DNA of 64,000 nt, from assembly GCA_046350095.1 (NCBI GenBank), contig JAXMBA010000002.1:992001-1056000 (forward strand), written 5' to 3'. Under the pieces are notes generated by a model. It searched no databases. It saw nothing but the letters and a program-made list of their open reading frames with translations, and had not been told where the DNA came from. Made by a program: the position numbers and the translations under genes. This stretch comes from Urbifossiella sp046350095 (lineage in GTDB: Bacteria; Planctomycetota; Planctomycetia; Gemmatales; Gemmataceae). Below, one piece after another: positions 8,611 to 16,221 of this stretch; the first letter of the stretch is position 1; each line of letters opens with the position of its first letter.

Positions 8611-10116
8611 TTACTTCTCGTACGTCCGCCAGTCGCTCTCGTGGTAGCGCACCAGCACCTGGTTGTCGAGCCGGTTCACCTCCACCGGCAGCGGCCCCAG
8701 GTCCGGCGGCAGCTCGAACAGCCCCGGCAGCACCGCCGGCGTCAGGAACTTCAGCCCCGCCGGCGCCGTCGTCGGCACCGGGAACGGCTCGCGGCGGCAC
8801 AGTGCGAAGCCCCACACCCCGAACGACGGCACCGCCGCGTGGTACGGCCGCACCGCGTACCCCGCCGCCTCCAGCGTCCGCACCACGCACCAGTACGACG
8901 TCCGCGCGAACAGCGGCGACGTACACTGCACCGACACCCCCGCGCCGGGCGCCAGCCGGGCCGTCAGCTTGCGGTAGAACAGCGTCGTGTACAGCTTCCC
9001 CACCGAGTAGTTCGACGGGTCCGGGAAGTCCACCACCGCCGCGTCGTAGGGCTCGTCGCGCTCGTCCACCCACAGGAAGGCGTCGCGGTTCACCACCGTC
9101 ACCCGCGGGTCGGCGAAGGCGTTGTCGTTCAGACGGGCGAGCGGCGGGTACGCCTGGGACAGCCCGGTCATCGCCGGGTCGAGGTCCACGAGCGTCACCG
9201 CGGTGACACTCGGCCAGCGCAGCACTTCCCGCAGCGCCAGGCCGTCGCCGCCGCCGAGGATGAGAACGCGCGTCGGGGCCCCGTGCAGCGTCAGCGCCGG
9301 ATGCACCAGCGCCTCGTGGTAGCGGTACTCGTCGGCCGACGCGAACTGGAGGTGGCCGTTCAGGTACAGGTTGAACCCGGCGCGGCCGTTCGTCACCACG
9401 ATGCGCTGGTACGGGCTCGTCTTCGCGTACACCACCTCGTCGGTGTACAGCGACGCCTCCGCGAACGCCGTCAGAGCGTCGGCCTTCACCAGCGCGACCG
9501 ATAAGAGCGCGATGACGAGCACCCCGCGGGCGCGGAGGCCGAACACGCCGCGCGGCAGCAGCGGCAGTAGCAGCCACGTCGCCCACAGGCCGACAACCGC
9601 GTTCAGGATGCCGAACACGAGCGACGTGCGGACGAGCCCCAACTTCGGCACCAGAAGGATGGGGAACAGTACCGACGCGAACAGTGCCCCGAGGTAGTCG
9701 AACGCCAGCACCCGCGCCACCAACTCCTTGAACTCCAGCTCGTCCTTCACGATGCGCATCAGCAGCGGCAGTTCGAGCCCGACCAGCACGCCGATGAGGA
9801 ACACGGTGCCGTACAGGAACAGCTGGAAGGCGCCGATCTGCCCGTAGGCGAGGAACAGCAGTGGTCCGCTGGCGCCGCCGATGAGCGCGACGCCGAGCTC
9901 CACTTCCACGAACACGCGGGCGGTGTTGTCGCCGACGAACCCGCTCAGCCAGGCGCCGACGCCCAGCGCCGACAGGTAGATGCCGATGACGAGCGAGAAC
10001 TGCGTGACGGAGTCGCCGAGGAGGTAGCTGGCGAGGGTGCCCGCGAGGAGCTCGTAGACGAGCCCGCAGGTGGCGACGACGAGGACGTTCAGGAACAGGA
10101 CCGGGGTACGATTCAT
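8611..10116 (-). CDS. Membrane-anchored spermidine-synthase-like protein
   Basis: 501 residues. The N-terminal 210 residues contain about seven membrane helices (LYLSALGVGAWLSGF, FQLFLYGTVFLIGVLVGLE). The C-terminal half is a Rossmann aminopropyltransferase/SpeE-type domain with LILGGGDGLALREVL (binding loop), VDLDPAM and VVDFPDPSNYSVGKLYT. This architecture is annotated as polyamine aminopropyltransferase with an N-terminal membrane domain. It could transfer aminopropyl groups to putrescine or another amine, but the substrate is unproven. The ATG at 10116 is followed at once by a hydrophobic segment. It is downstream of the Fur-family gene, from which it is separated by a perfect 40-bp inverted repeat. 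Confidence 0.85.
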   Translation of the reverse strand: MNRTPVLFLNVLVVATCGLVYELLAGTLASYLLGDSVTQFSLVIGIYLSALGVGAWLSGFVGDNTARVFVEVELGVALIGGASGPLLFLAYGQIGAFQLFLYGTVFLIGVLVGLELPLLMRIVKDELEFKELVARVLAFDYLGALFASVLFPILLVPKLGLVRTSLVFGILNAVVGLWATWLLLPLLPRGVFGLRARGVLVIALLSVALVKADALTAFAEASLYTDEVVYAKTSPYQRIVVTNGRAGFNLYLNGHLQFASADEYRYHEALVHPALTLHGAPTRVLILGGGDGLALREVLRWPSVTAVTLVDLDPAMTGLSQAYPPLARLNDNAFADPRVTVVNRDAFLWVDERDEPYDAAVVDFPDPSNYSVGKLYTTLFYRKLTARLAPGAGVSVQCTSPLFARTSYWCVVRTLEAAGYAVRPYHAAVPSFGVWGFALCRREPFPVPTTAPAGLKFLTPAVLPGLFELPPDLGPLPVEVNRLDNQVLVRYHESDWRTYEK

Positions 10117-10128
10117 GAGGAAGTCATT

Positions 10129-10217
10129 TTTAGACAGGATAACAGGATGAAGCAGGATGCCGAACCAAGACGTTGCTTTGGTTCGGCATCCTGCTTCATC
10201 CTGTTATCCTGTCTAAA
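10129..10217. repeat. Perfect 40-bp inverted repeat with CAGGATGAAG-type units
   Basis: Arms 10129-10168 and 10178-10217 are exact reverse complements with a 9-base loop (GACGTTGCT). Within an arm, CAGGAT recurs three times at 8-10 base steps. It fills the gap between the Fur-family gene and the spermidine-synthase-like gene, both read leftwards. On the + strand the left arm contains TAG, TAA and TGA. No U-run follows. Confidence 0.95.
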
Positions 10218-10230
10218 TTCTTACTCCGGC

Positions 10231-10746
10231 TCACATGACGAGTCGACGGCGTGCCGCGCGGGCCTGGTCGCAGGCGGCGCAGGTGCCGCGGATCACCAGG
10301 CTGTGCGCCGTCGCGCGGAACTGGTTCGCGGCCGCGGCCTCCTTCAGCACCTCGTCCAGCCGCGGGTGCGCGAACTCGATCATCGTGCCGCACGTCTCGC
10401 ACACGAAGTGGTCGTGCGCCGGGTAGCCGTAGTCGTGGTCGAACACGGTGCGGCTGCCGACCTCGATCCGCTTCAGCAGGCCCGCGTCCACGAACAGGGT
10501 GAGGGTGCGGTACACGGTCGCCCGGCTGACCTCGCTGCCGGCGGCCTTCAGGTCGTCGAGGAGTTCGTTGGCGTCGAAGTGCTTGTGCCGCGCGAAGATG
10601 TGGTCGAGCAGTTCGCGGTGCTGGGTCGTGAACCGCTTCGGCTCCGGCCGGCTGGCGAGGTACTCGCGGAACCGCGCCTCCGGGCTCTGCGACACCGACA
10701 CCGACTGCAGCGACACGACTCGACCTCCGGGACCGCTGAAGCTCAC
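10231..10746 (-). CDS. Fur-family metal-responsive transcription regulator
   Basis: A 171-residue protein. The winged-helix part contains RFTTQHRELLDHIFARHKHFDANELLDDL and VSRATVYRTLTLFVDAGLL. The dimerisation/metal part has HDHFVCETCGTMIEF (HDH plus CxxC) and a second CAAC near the C-terminus (GTCAACDQ), giving two CxxC pairs for a structural zinc. Fur, Zur or PerR identity cannot be decided from sequence. The GTG at 10746 is supported by a TATAAT box ending six bases upstream, which would give a leaderless or nearly leaderless mRNA. A GTG a few codons later is an alternative start. A C-terminal Arg-rich tail (QARAARRRLVM) is unusual. Confidence 0.9.
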   Translation of the reverse strand: MSFSGPGGRVVSLQSVSVSQSPEARFREYLASRPEPKRFTTQHRELLDHIFARHKHFDANELLDDLKAAGSEVSRATVYRTLTLFVDAGLLKRIEVGSRTVFDHDYGYPAHDHFVCETCGTMIEFAHPRLDEVLKEAAAANQFRATAHSLVIRGTCAACDQARAARRRLVM

Positions 10747-10752
10747 AGGCCC

Positions 10753-10758
10753 ATTATA
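10753..10758 (-). promoter_or_regulatory. TATAAT -10 box of the Fur-family gene
   Basis: On the minus strand a perfect TATAAT occupies 10758-10753, six bases before the GTG at 10746, which places the likely transcription start at or next to the start codon. A TTGGTC at 10783-10778, inside the adjacent inverted repeat, is a weak -35 candidate with a long 19-base spacer. A perfect -10 box is conspicuous in such GC-rich DNA. Confidence 0.55.
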
Positions 10759-10770
10759 ACGGCCCGGACC

Positions 10771-10867
10771 GCGGAATGACCAAGGCCCAATGACCCACCA
10801 ATGACCAAGGAAGACCTGCGGGAATGTCCTTGGTCATTGGTGGGTCATTGGGCCTTGGTCATTCCGC
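10771..10867. repeat. Perfect 41-bp inverted repeat with CCAATGA units
   Basis: Arms 10771-10811 and 10827-10867 are exact reverse complements with a 15-base loop. AATGACC recurs three times per arm, and the + strand TGAs at 10777, 10791 and 10802 cover all three frames. It lies between the FlgM-like gene and the Fur-family gene (both leftwards). The FlgM-like stop codon (TGA, 10861-10859) is part of the right arm. The same core recurs near 20.9 kb and 37.8 kb. Confidence 0.95.
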
Positions 10868-11002
10868 CGCAACGCGGCGGCAGAGAGCCTCTTCGGCGGC
10901 GAGCCAGCGCTCGTCGGTGTCGTAGGTGCCGGCGGCGATCTCGGCCCGGACGCGGGCGACGAGGTCGTGGCGGATGCCGTCGGCGGGCAACGTCGCGGTC
11001 AT
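10859..11002 (-). CDS. Small FlgM-like (anti-sigma-28 type) protein
   Basis: A 47-residue protein. RHDLVARVRAEIAAGTYDTDERWLAAEEAL resembles the C-terminal helices of FlgM anti-sigma factors (pattern R-V-x-x-I-x-x-G-x-Y-x-x-D, with a conserved GTY turn). The quoted region spans residues 11-40 and is described rather than complete. The ATG at 11002 is the nearest start to the conserved part; there is no strong ribosome site and a longer frame exists upstream. No flagellar genes are nearby, so a real anti-sigma role is uncertain. Its stop codon is provided by the adjacent inverted repeat. Confidence 0.5.
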   Translation of the reverse strand: MTATLPADGIRHDLVARVRAEIAAGTYDTDERWLAAEEALCRRVAAE

Positions 11003-11815
11003 GGTGGTCGTCCGGCGGGCGAACCGGGGGGCGGGCGACGGGGTGGCCGGTCCCTCAACCGGTGCCACCCGCCACCGCCGCCAGTTACACTGGGGTGCGT
11101 CTCGCATGGGTCTCTCGTCTGGGGCCGCGGCCCGGTTGCGGGGGCCACGGCCGGCGTTCGGCGTGTCGGGCAGGGGCCGTTCTCCCCCGGTCCGACACGG
11201 GCGGCTTACCTCAGCGGCTCCGCCGCCCGGGATACGGTTCACCCGTTCAGTGACCCGCGGCCCATTCTACGCCCCTCTCATCGTCGGAGTCGCCACGAAC
11301 TCGACACCGATTTCCGCCACCCGTGTGACGTTCCTATTCTCGAACGCGTCCGACGGGCGAGTCGCCCCGAAGGCGCGCGGCGGGCGAATCGCGCGGTCGC
11401 CGGAACCCGTTTTCCGACCCGGGTTTCACACGATCCGCTCAAGCCCTCGCCGCTTGAAGGAAACCGTGTGCCGAATCCCGCTTCGCACTTCCCCGACGCG
11501 CCACCGGACACCCTTGCGCCGGACGCGACACCCGGAGTCGGCACGCGGGTTCGTCGTCCCGCGCGCCCGCCGACTCCGCCGGACCGGCAAGCCTTCCCCG
11601 GTTCGCCTCAAGCCCGGCGTTTCACCGACCGGCATCACCCGCACCTCGTTGACGAGGCGCCGAGCGGTCCCGTGCCGTCCACCTTAATCATGTGTGGCAA
11701 TGTCCGTAATCGGGAGAACGCCTTCAAGAACGCCGAGATTTCGCGGACCGACGGCAGGCTCGGCACAGACGGGAAGGTCACTCCCGCCGGCACCGTCGCT
11801 GGTCGCCACGACTCC
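11003..11815. other. About 800 bp without a convincing gene
   Basis: Reading frames here are rich in Arg, Pro and Ser, lack recognisable motifs and lie on top of one another, as expected from GC-rich non-coding DNA. The stretch is less strongly biased to G or C at every third base than the flanking genes. I see no tRNA, no transposase remnant that I can name and no clear promoter. Confidence 0.5.
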
Positions 11816-11860
11816 GCCGCTCGCGGCTTCGCGGCTGGGCGACGCGAAGCCGCGAGCGGC
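11816..11860 (-). terminator. 18-bp hairpin after the Dabb gene
   Basis: Arms 11816-11833 and 11843-11860 are perfect complements (GCCGCTCGCGGCTTCGCG) with a 9-base loop. The hairpin starts 7 bases beyond the stop codon of the Dabb gene at 11868. There is no obvious U-run on the downstream side, so it may instead belong to the window's family of long intergenic hairpins. Confidence 0.5.
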
Positions 11861-11867
11861 GCCGGAA

Positions 11868-12308
11868 TCACTTCCCGTCCTTCTTCGCCCCCTTCTTGCC
11901 GCCCTTGGCCGACTTCAGCTCCGAGTCGAACACGCGCACCGCGGCCCAGTCGGCCTTGTTCTCCTCGATGAACTTCACGTGGTCGGGGTGGTCCTGGTAG
12001 CGGTCGTGGGCGGCCTTGTCGGCGAACACCAGGTGCAGCTGCACGTCCCAGTCCGTCACGTTCACGTCCCGCTTGAACTCCGCCGCGATCGGGCCGGCCG
12101 AGTAGAACACCACGCCGTCGTGCGCCGCCAGGTACTTGTCGCAGGCGGCCACCAGCTTCTGCCGCCCGGCCGCCGACCCGTCTTTCAGCTTGAAATACAC
12201 CATGTGGCCGATCAGCGGGCCGCCCTTGGCCTTCGCCGGCGGGTCCTGCGCCCCGGCGGTGGCGACGACGGCGGCGACCAGGGCGGCGGCGGCGAGCGGA
12301 CGGAGCAT
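11868..12308 (-). CDS. Secreted Dabb (stress-responsive alpha/beta-barrel) domain protein
   Basis: 146 residues. A signal peptide (LRPLAAAALVAAVVATAGAQ) is followed by a ferredoxin-like Dabb domain: LIGHMVYFKLKDGS, then WDVQLHLVFADKAAHDRYQDHPDHVKFIEE across residues 88-117. The conserved HMVYFKL opening and the D-x-Y-Q-x-H-P-x-H segment are the family marks. The tail is Lys/Gly rich (KGGKKGAKKDGK). Dabb proteins form dimeric barrels and their function is mostly unknown. The ATG at 12308 is clear. It is transcribed divergently from the frameshifted ferredoxin gene. Confidence 0.85.
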   Translation of the reverse strand: MLRPLAAAALVAAVVATAGAQDPPAKAKGGPLIGHMVYFKLKDGSAAGRQKLVAACDKYLAAHDGVVFYSAGPIAAEFKRDVNVTDWDVQLHLVFADKAAHDRYQDHPDHVKFIEENKADWAAVRVFDSELKSAKGGKKGAKKDGK

Positions 12309-12347
12309 CGGGAACCCTCCAGGGGAGTGCGGGGCGACGGCGTCCGT

Positions 12348-12353
12348 TATACT
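12348..12353 (+). promoter_or_regulatory. Candidate TATACT -10 box before the ferredoxin pseudogene
   Basis: TATACT at 12348-12353, 41 bases upstream of the ATG at 12395, in GC-rich surroundings. No convincing -35 hexamer is visible at 16-18 bases. Confidence 0.3.
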
Positions 12354-12394
12354 AGTGGGGAGCCCGCCCCCCTCCGGCCGCCGGAGCCGTCCGC

Positions 12395-13437
12395 ATGACC
12401 CGTCTGACCGTCGTCGTCTCCCAGGCCCCGGGCAAGCTCCGGCCAAGCGCGCGCTCGAGGAGAGCGTCGTCGCCGCGCTCTTGATGGAACCCGGGCTCGA
12501 AGTGTCGGTCGTGCCGAACCTGTACGACCTCGGGCCCGACCACACCGGCCGGCTGTTCCTCGGCGCGCCGTCCGCGGCGACCTCGTCGTGCTGAGCTGGC
12601 TGTACCCCCGCGCGCGTTCTGGCTCCTCGACCGCGACGGAATCCAGGGCCACTTCGGCGAGTCGAAGCTGAAGCCGCCGCCGGACGACGAGGAGGCCGAC
12701 GACACCCCGACCGAGAAGCCGGCGGCGATCGGGCGCCGCGGGGACGATCCCGGACCGGCACATCTACACCCTCGACCTGCGCGACGCGAACCGGGCCGAG
12801 CCGTTCGTCGAGGAGGTACGCCGCATCTCCGCCGAGTGCCGCGACCGCCGCGACGCGAAGGCCCGGGAGAAGGCCGCCAACAGCCCCGCGATCCTGCAAC
12901 TGGGGCTGGCGGTGTCGAAATCGGATGCCGAGGTTTCGGCCGCGTTCGCGGCGTTTACCCCCGAGGCACTGCTGGCGCCGGCGAACCGCCGCTGGTACCC
13001 GGTGATCGACTACAGCCGCTGCACGAACTGCCTGGAGTGCCTCGATTTCTGCCTGTTCGGCGTGTACGGGGTGGACAGCCTGGAACGGATCGTGACGGAG
13101 AACCAGGACCAGTGCAAGAAGGGCTGCCCGGCGTGCAGCCGGGTGTGCCCCCAGCAGGCGATCATCTTCCCCGAGTACAAGTCGGCGGCGATCGCGGGGG
13201 CCGAGACGGGCGTGGTCGGCGGGCTGAAGATCGACCTGAGCCGGCTGTTCGGCGGAGACGCCGGCGACGCGGTGAACACGGCCGTGGCCGAGCCGCGATC
13301 GGGAACTGCTGAACGACGGCCGGGCCGCAGTGGGGGCGGCAGTGGGACTGGCGGCACTTTGCCAGGCCGACCGCCCCGCGGCCCCGAAGGACGACCTGGA
13401 CAAGCTCGTGGACGACCTCGACGCCCTCGGTTTATAG
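12395..13437 (+). pseudogene. Frameshifted 4Fe-4S ferredoxin-type protein
   Basis: Pieces of one protein appear in order in different frames: MTRLTVVVSQAPGKL, then PAKRALEESVVAALLMEP...LYDLGPDHTGRLFLG, then DLVVLSWLYP, then FWLLDRDGIQGHFGESKLKP, then a long frame with CTNCLECLDFCLFGVYG and CKKGCPACSRVCPQQAI (two cysteine clusters), and finally RELLNDGRAAVGAAVGLAAL to a TAG at 13435. At least five single-base indels are needed, mostly deletions. The peptide is otherwise well preserved between shifts, so either the decay is very recent or this segment has base-calling errors. If intact it would be a roughly 345-residue cytoplasmic ferredoxin-domain protein. Confidence 0.8.
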
Positions 13438-13455
13438 TCGAACGAGGAGGACCGC

Positions 13456-13686
13456 ATGAGCACCGCGAAGGCCGCCGCCCTGGCGCTGATCCAGAAGCTC
13501 CCCGACGACGCGACGTGGGAGAAGATCGCCTACGTCGTGAGCACCCGGATGAAGATCGAACAGGGGATGGCCGACCTCGCTGCGGGCCGGGTGTACACCA
13601 CCGAGCAGGTCATGAGGGAGATGGACGAATGGCTCGCGTCGCCTGGTCCGAGCGGGCCAACTCCGACTTCCGCCGTTAACTTCTGA
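13456..13686 (+). CDS. Small antitoxin-like protein of a ParE/RelE-type module
   Basis: 76 residues. LIQKLPDDATWEKIAYVVSTRMKIEQGMADLAAGRVYTTEQVMREMDEWL (residues 9-58, described as a whole) resembles the helical antitoxins of the form LPDDATWE-x-I...R-x-K-I-E-x-G-x-A-D-x-x-A-G-R that precede ParE-family toxins. The ATG at 13456 has a strong GAGGAGG ribosome site six bases upstream. The last 15 residues (GPSGPTPTSAVNF) overlap the toxin start in another frame. The partner toxin is reduced to a stub, so any neutralising function is now without a local target. Confidence 0.6.
   Translation: MSTAKAAALALIQKLPDDATWEKIAYVVSTRMKIEQGMADLAAGRVYTTEQVMREMDEWLASPGPSGPTPTSAVNF
13629..13679 (+). pseudogene. 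Truncated ParE-family toxin start (16 codons)
   Basis: ATG at 13629, inside the antitoxin gene, opens a frame MARVAWSERANSDFRR that stops at 13679. The MARVxWSERA opening is characteristic of ParE/RelE-superfamily toxins, which normally run 90-100 residues. The rest of the gene is absent, and a long inverted repeat begins 56 bases downstream. It is probably a deletion remnant of a toxin-antitoxin pair. Confidence 0.5.
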
Positions 13687-13734
13687 CCCCACTAGTTGTC
13701 CGGATTGCAGGCGTCGGGTTGGTCAACATCATGC

Positions 13735-13943
13735 GTGGTTATCCCCCTCACCCCGCGTGCTTCGCCGCGACCCTCTCCCCGAGGGGAGAGGGTGAGAGGC
13801 ACCCGACCCCGCGCACGGGCGGGCATCGACCCGCGGACGTAGGCGCGGTGGTTGCCCGCCCGCGATGGAGCCCGGTCAGTCCCACCCTCTCCCCTCGGGG
13901 GAGAGGGTCGCGGCGAAGCACGCGGGGTGAGGGGGATAACCAC
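13735..13943. repeat. Long inverted repeat (about 60-bp arms) with CCCTCTCCCC...GGGGAGAGGG core
   Basis: The segment 13735-13780 is an exact reverse complement of 13898-13943 (46 bp). After a one-base bulge the pairing continues through GAGGGGAGAGGGTG for a total of about 60 bp. The 90-base loop has further partial pairing (GGGCGGGCA against TGCCCGCCC). It lies between the toxin stub and the terpene-cyclase pseudogene. It encodes nothing recognisable and looks like a non-autonomous mobile or REP-type element, or a very large RNA hairpin. Confidence 0.9.
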
Positions 13944-14005
13944 CTGTGGGGAAACCCGATGGGGCCAAGCACCTCGGACAACCCGCGGGTCAGTAACCTT
14001 CCCCG

Positions 14006-15825
14006 ATGACCGACCCCGCCCGCCTCCGCGCCGCCTACGCCGCCGCCCGCGACGCCCTCCTCGCCGAGCGTGTCCCCGCCGGCCACTGGGTCGGCGAGCT
14101 GTCCACGTCCGCCCTCTCGACCGCCACCGCGGTCGCGGGCGCTCCACCTCGCCGACGCACGCCCACCGCGACCTCGTCGCCGGCGGCGTCCGCTGGCTCG
14201 CCGACCACCAGAACCCCGACGGCGGCTGGGGCGACACCACCAAGTCGTTCTCGAACATCTCGACCACGATGCTCTGGGCCGCCGCCCTGGCGCTGGTCGC
14301 GGCCGACCTCCCCGACACGCTCCGGCGCGTCGAGGCGTACCTGACGGCGCACGCCGCGCGCCACCCCGCGGAGCGCGCCGAGGCGATCCGCCGCCGCTAC
14401 GGGACGGACCGCACGTTCTCGGTGCCGATCCTGATGGCGTGCGCCTTGGCGGGGCTGGTGCCGTGGGCCGAGGTGCCGCGGCTGCCGTTCGAGCTGGCGT
14501 GCCTGCCGCAGAGCTGGTACCGCTTCGCGCGGCTGCCGGTGGTCAGCTACGCGCTGCCGCTGATCGCCATCGGCCAGTGCGTCCACGCCAACCGCCGCTC
14601 GTGGAACCCGCTGCGGAACGTGGTTCGGTGGCTGGCGCGCGGCCGCAGCCTGAAAGTGCTGCGCGCATCCAGCCGTCGAGCGGCGGCTACCTCGAAGCGA
14701 CGCCGCTGACGAGCTTCGTGGTGATGGCGCGCTGGTCGGCGCCGGCCGGCGCGACAGCACCGTGATCGCCGACGGCGTCCGCTTCCTGGCGGCGTCGGTG
14801 CGGCCGGACGGCAGCTGGCCGATCGACACGAACCTGGCGACGTGGGTGACGACGCTGAGCGTGAACGCCCTGGCCGCGGCCGGCGACCTGGACGCGCTCG
14901 ACACGAAGGACGCGGTTCTCGACTGGCTGTTGAAGCAGCAATACCGGGAGCCGCCACCCGTACACCGGCGCGCCGACCCCGGCGGCTGGGCCTGGACCGA
15001 CCTCCCCGGCGGCGTCCCCGACTGCGACGACACCCCAGGGGCGTTGCTGGCTGTGGTGGAGCTGATATCCGCGCAGGAGCGGGAATTTGGAGGGTGTCGT
15101 TTCGGCTTGCCGTGGCCGTGGGACGGCGTGAACTGGGTGCTGAGCCTACAGAACCGCGACGGGGGTTTCCCACGTTCTGCCGCGGGTGGGGCGTGTTGCC
15201 GTTCGACCGGAGCGCGCCGATCTGACCGCGCACGCCCTCCGCGTCGTCGGGCACAGTCATGACTTGGCGGCCAGAACGCAAGCCGACCTACGCAATCTCA
15301 AGAATGCGACTGACCGTGCCCTCGCCTACCTGTCCCGCCAGCAGCGGCCCGACGGCAGCTGGCTGCCGCTGTGGTTCGGCAACCAGCACGCGGCGGACGA
15401 CATCAACCCGGTCTACGGCACCGCCCGCGTCCTCGCAGCATACCGCGACATGGACGTGATGAACTTGGGTGGGGGATGGAACCGTCCAAGTGTCAGCGCG
15501 GCGTCGCGTACCTCCTCGGCGTGCAGAACGTCGACGGCGGCTGGGGCGGCGCGGCTGGGTGTCCGTCGAGCGTCGAGGAGACGGCGCTGGCGGTCGAGGT
15601 GCTGGTCGATCTGGCGCCCGACGCGGACGCGGTGCGCGCGGGGTGGCGTGGCTGGTCGAGGCCGTGGAGACGGGCCGGTTCCGCGAGGCGAGCCCGATCG
15701 GGTTCTACTTCGCCAAGCTGTGGTACTTCGAGAAGCTGTACCCACTCATCTTCACCGTCGCGGCCCTCGGCCGGGCGGCGCGTTCAACGCATCAGGCCGG
15801 GGCGCAAGCCCCGTCGGCACCCTGA
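14006..15825 (+). pseudogene. Frameshifted squalene/hopene-cyclase-like class II terpene cyclase
   Basis: Fragments in successive frames reconstruct about 590 residues of one protein: RVPAGHWVGELSTSAL at the start, WLADHQNPDGGWGDTTKS, RRYGTDRTFSVPILMACAL, VRPDGSWPIDTNL, VPDCDDTPGALLAV, LSLQNRDGGFPT, RQQRPDGSWLPLWFGNQ and VQNVDGGWGG, ending FAKLWYFEKLYPLIFTVAAL. The repeated DGGWG/DGSW blocks are QW motifs, and DCDDT corresponds to the catalytic DxDDT acid of squalene-hopene cyclases. About eight frameshifts, mostly single-base deletions, break it. The last fragment reads into a 24-bp inverted repeat and stops at 15825. If intact it would cyclise a linear isoprenoid at the membrane. Confidence 0.85.
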
Positions 15826-15851
15826 CCCCGACGGGGCTTGCGCCCCGGCCT
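15794..15851. repeat. 24-bp perfect inverted repeat between convergent genes
   Basis: Arms 15794-15817 and 15828-15851 are exact complements (AGGCCGGGGCGCAAGCCCCG plus TCGG) with a 10-base loop. It separates the convergent terpene-cyclase pseudogene and the anti-sigma-like gene, where it could act as a bidirectional terminator, though without a clear U-run. Confidence 0.85.
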
Positions 15852-15861
15852 AACAACGCGA

Positions 15862-16221
15862 TCACGGCATCGGCAGCGCGCCCTGCGGGAAGCCGTTCAT
15901 CGGGTCCGGCGTCGCGGCGGCCTTCGCCTTGGCCTTGTCGGTCGCACCCGGCTGACGCGCGGTCGCGTTCTGCAGCACGTCCGCCGGAGCGGCCGGCTTC
16001 GGCCCGCCCGCCGGGCCGCCGCCGGCCGACAGCAGCCAACACCCACCGGCCAGCAGCGCCACCGAGGCGGCCAGCGTCAGCCGCGCGCGGCGGCCGGGGT
16101 CGCGGCGCGCCGGCACCGTCGCCAGAGCCGGGGCGGCCGGCCACGGCTTCGGCATCTCGCTGCGGAAGAAGTCGGACAGCGCCGCGTCGAGGCCGTCCGT
16201 CGGGGGTGGGGTTCGGGTCAT
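15862..16221 (-). CDS. Single-pass membrane protein paired with the ECF sigma factor (putative anti-sigma)
   Basis: 119 residues. A cytoplasmic N-terminal 45 residues (LDAALSDFFRSEMPKPWPAAP) is followed by a basic RRDPGRRAR stretch, one transmembrane helix at about 47-66 (LTLAASVALLAGGCWLLSAGG) and a Pro/Ala-rich outer tail. The ATG overlaps the sigma stop codon (ATGA at 16221-16218), which indicates translational coupling. No zinc-binding HxxxCxxC anti-sigma motif is present, so the anti-sigma role is inferred from position only. Confidence 0.6.
   Translation of the reverse strand: MTRTPPPTDGLDAALSDFFRSEMPKPWPAAPALATVPARRDPGRRARLTLAASVALLAGGCWLLSAGGGPAGGPKPAAPADVLQNATARQPGATDKAKAKAAATPDPMNGFPQGALPMP

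Noticed and set aside
11003..11815. Possible transposase remnant or gene in the 0.8-kb gap
   Set aside because: No frame shows motifs or coherent codon bias; left as non-coding.
15794..15851. Member of the heptad hairpin family
   Set aside because: It is a simple 24-bp GC-rich stem without a 7-bp unit and lies between convergent genes, so it was treated as a separate repeat.
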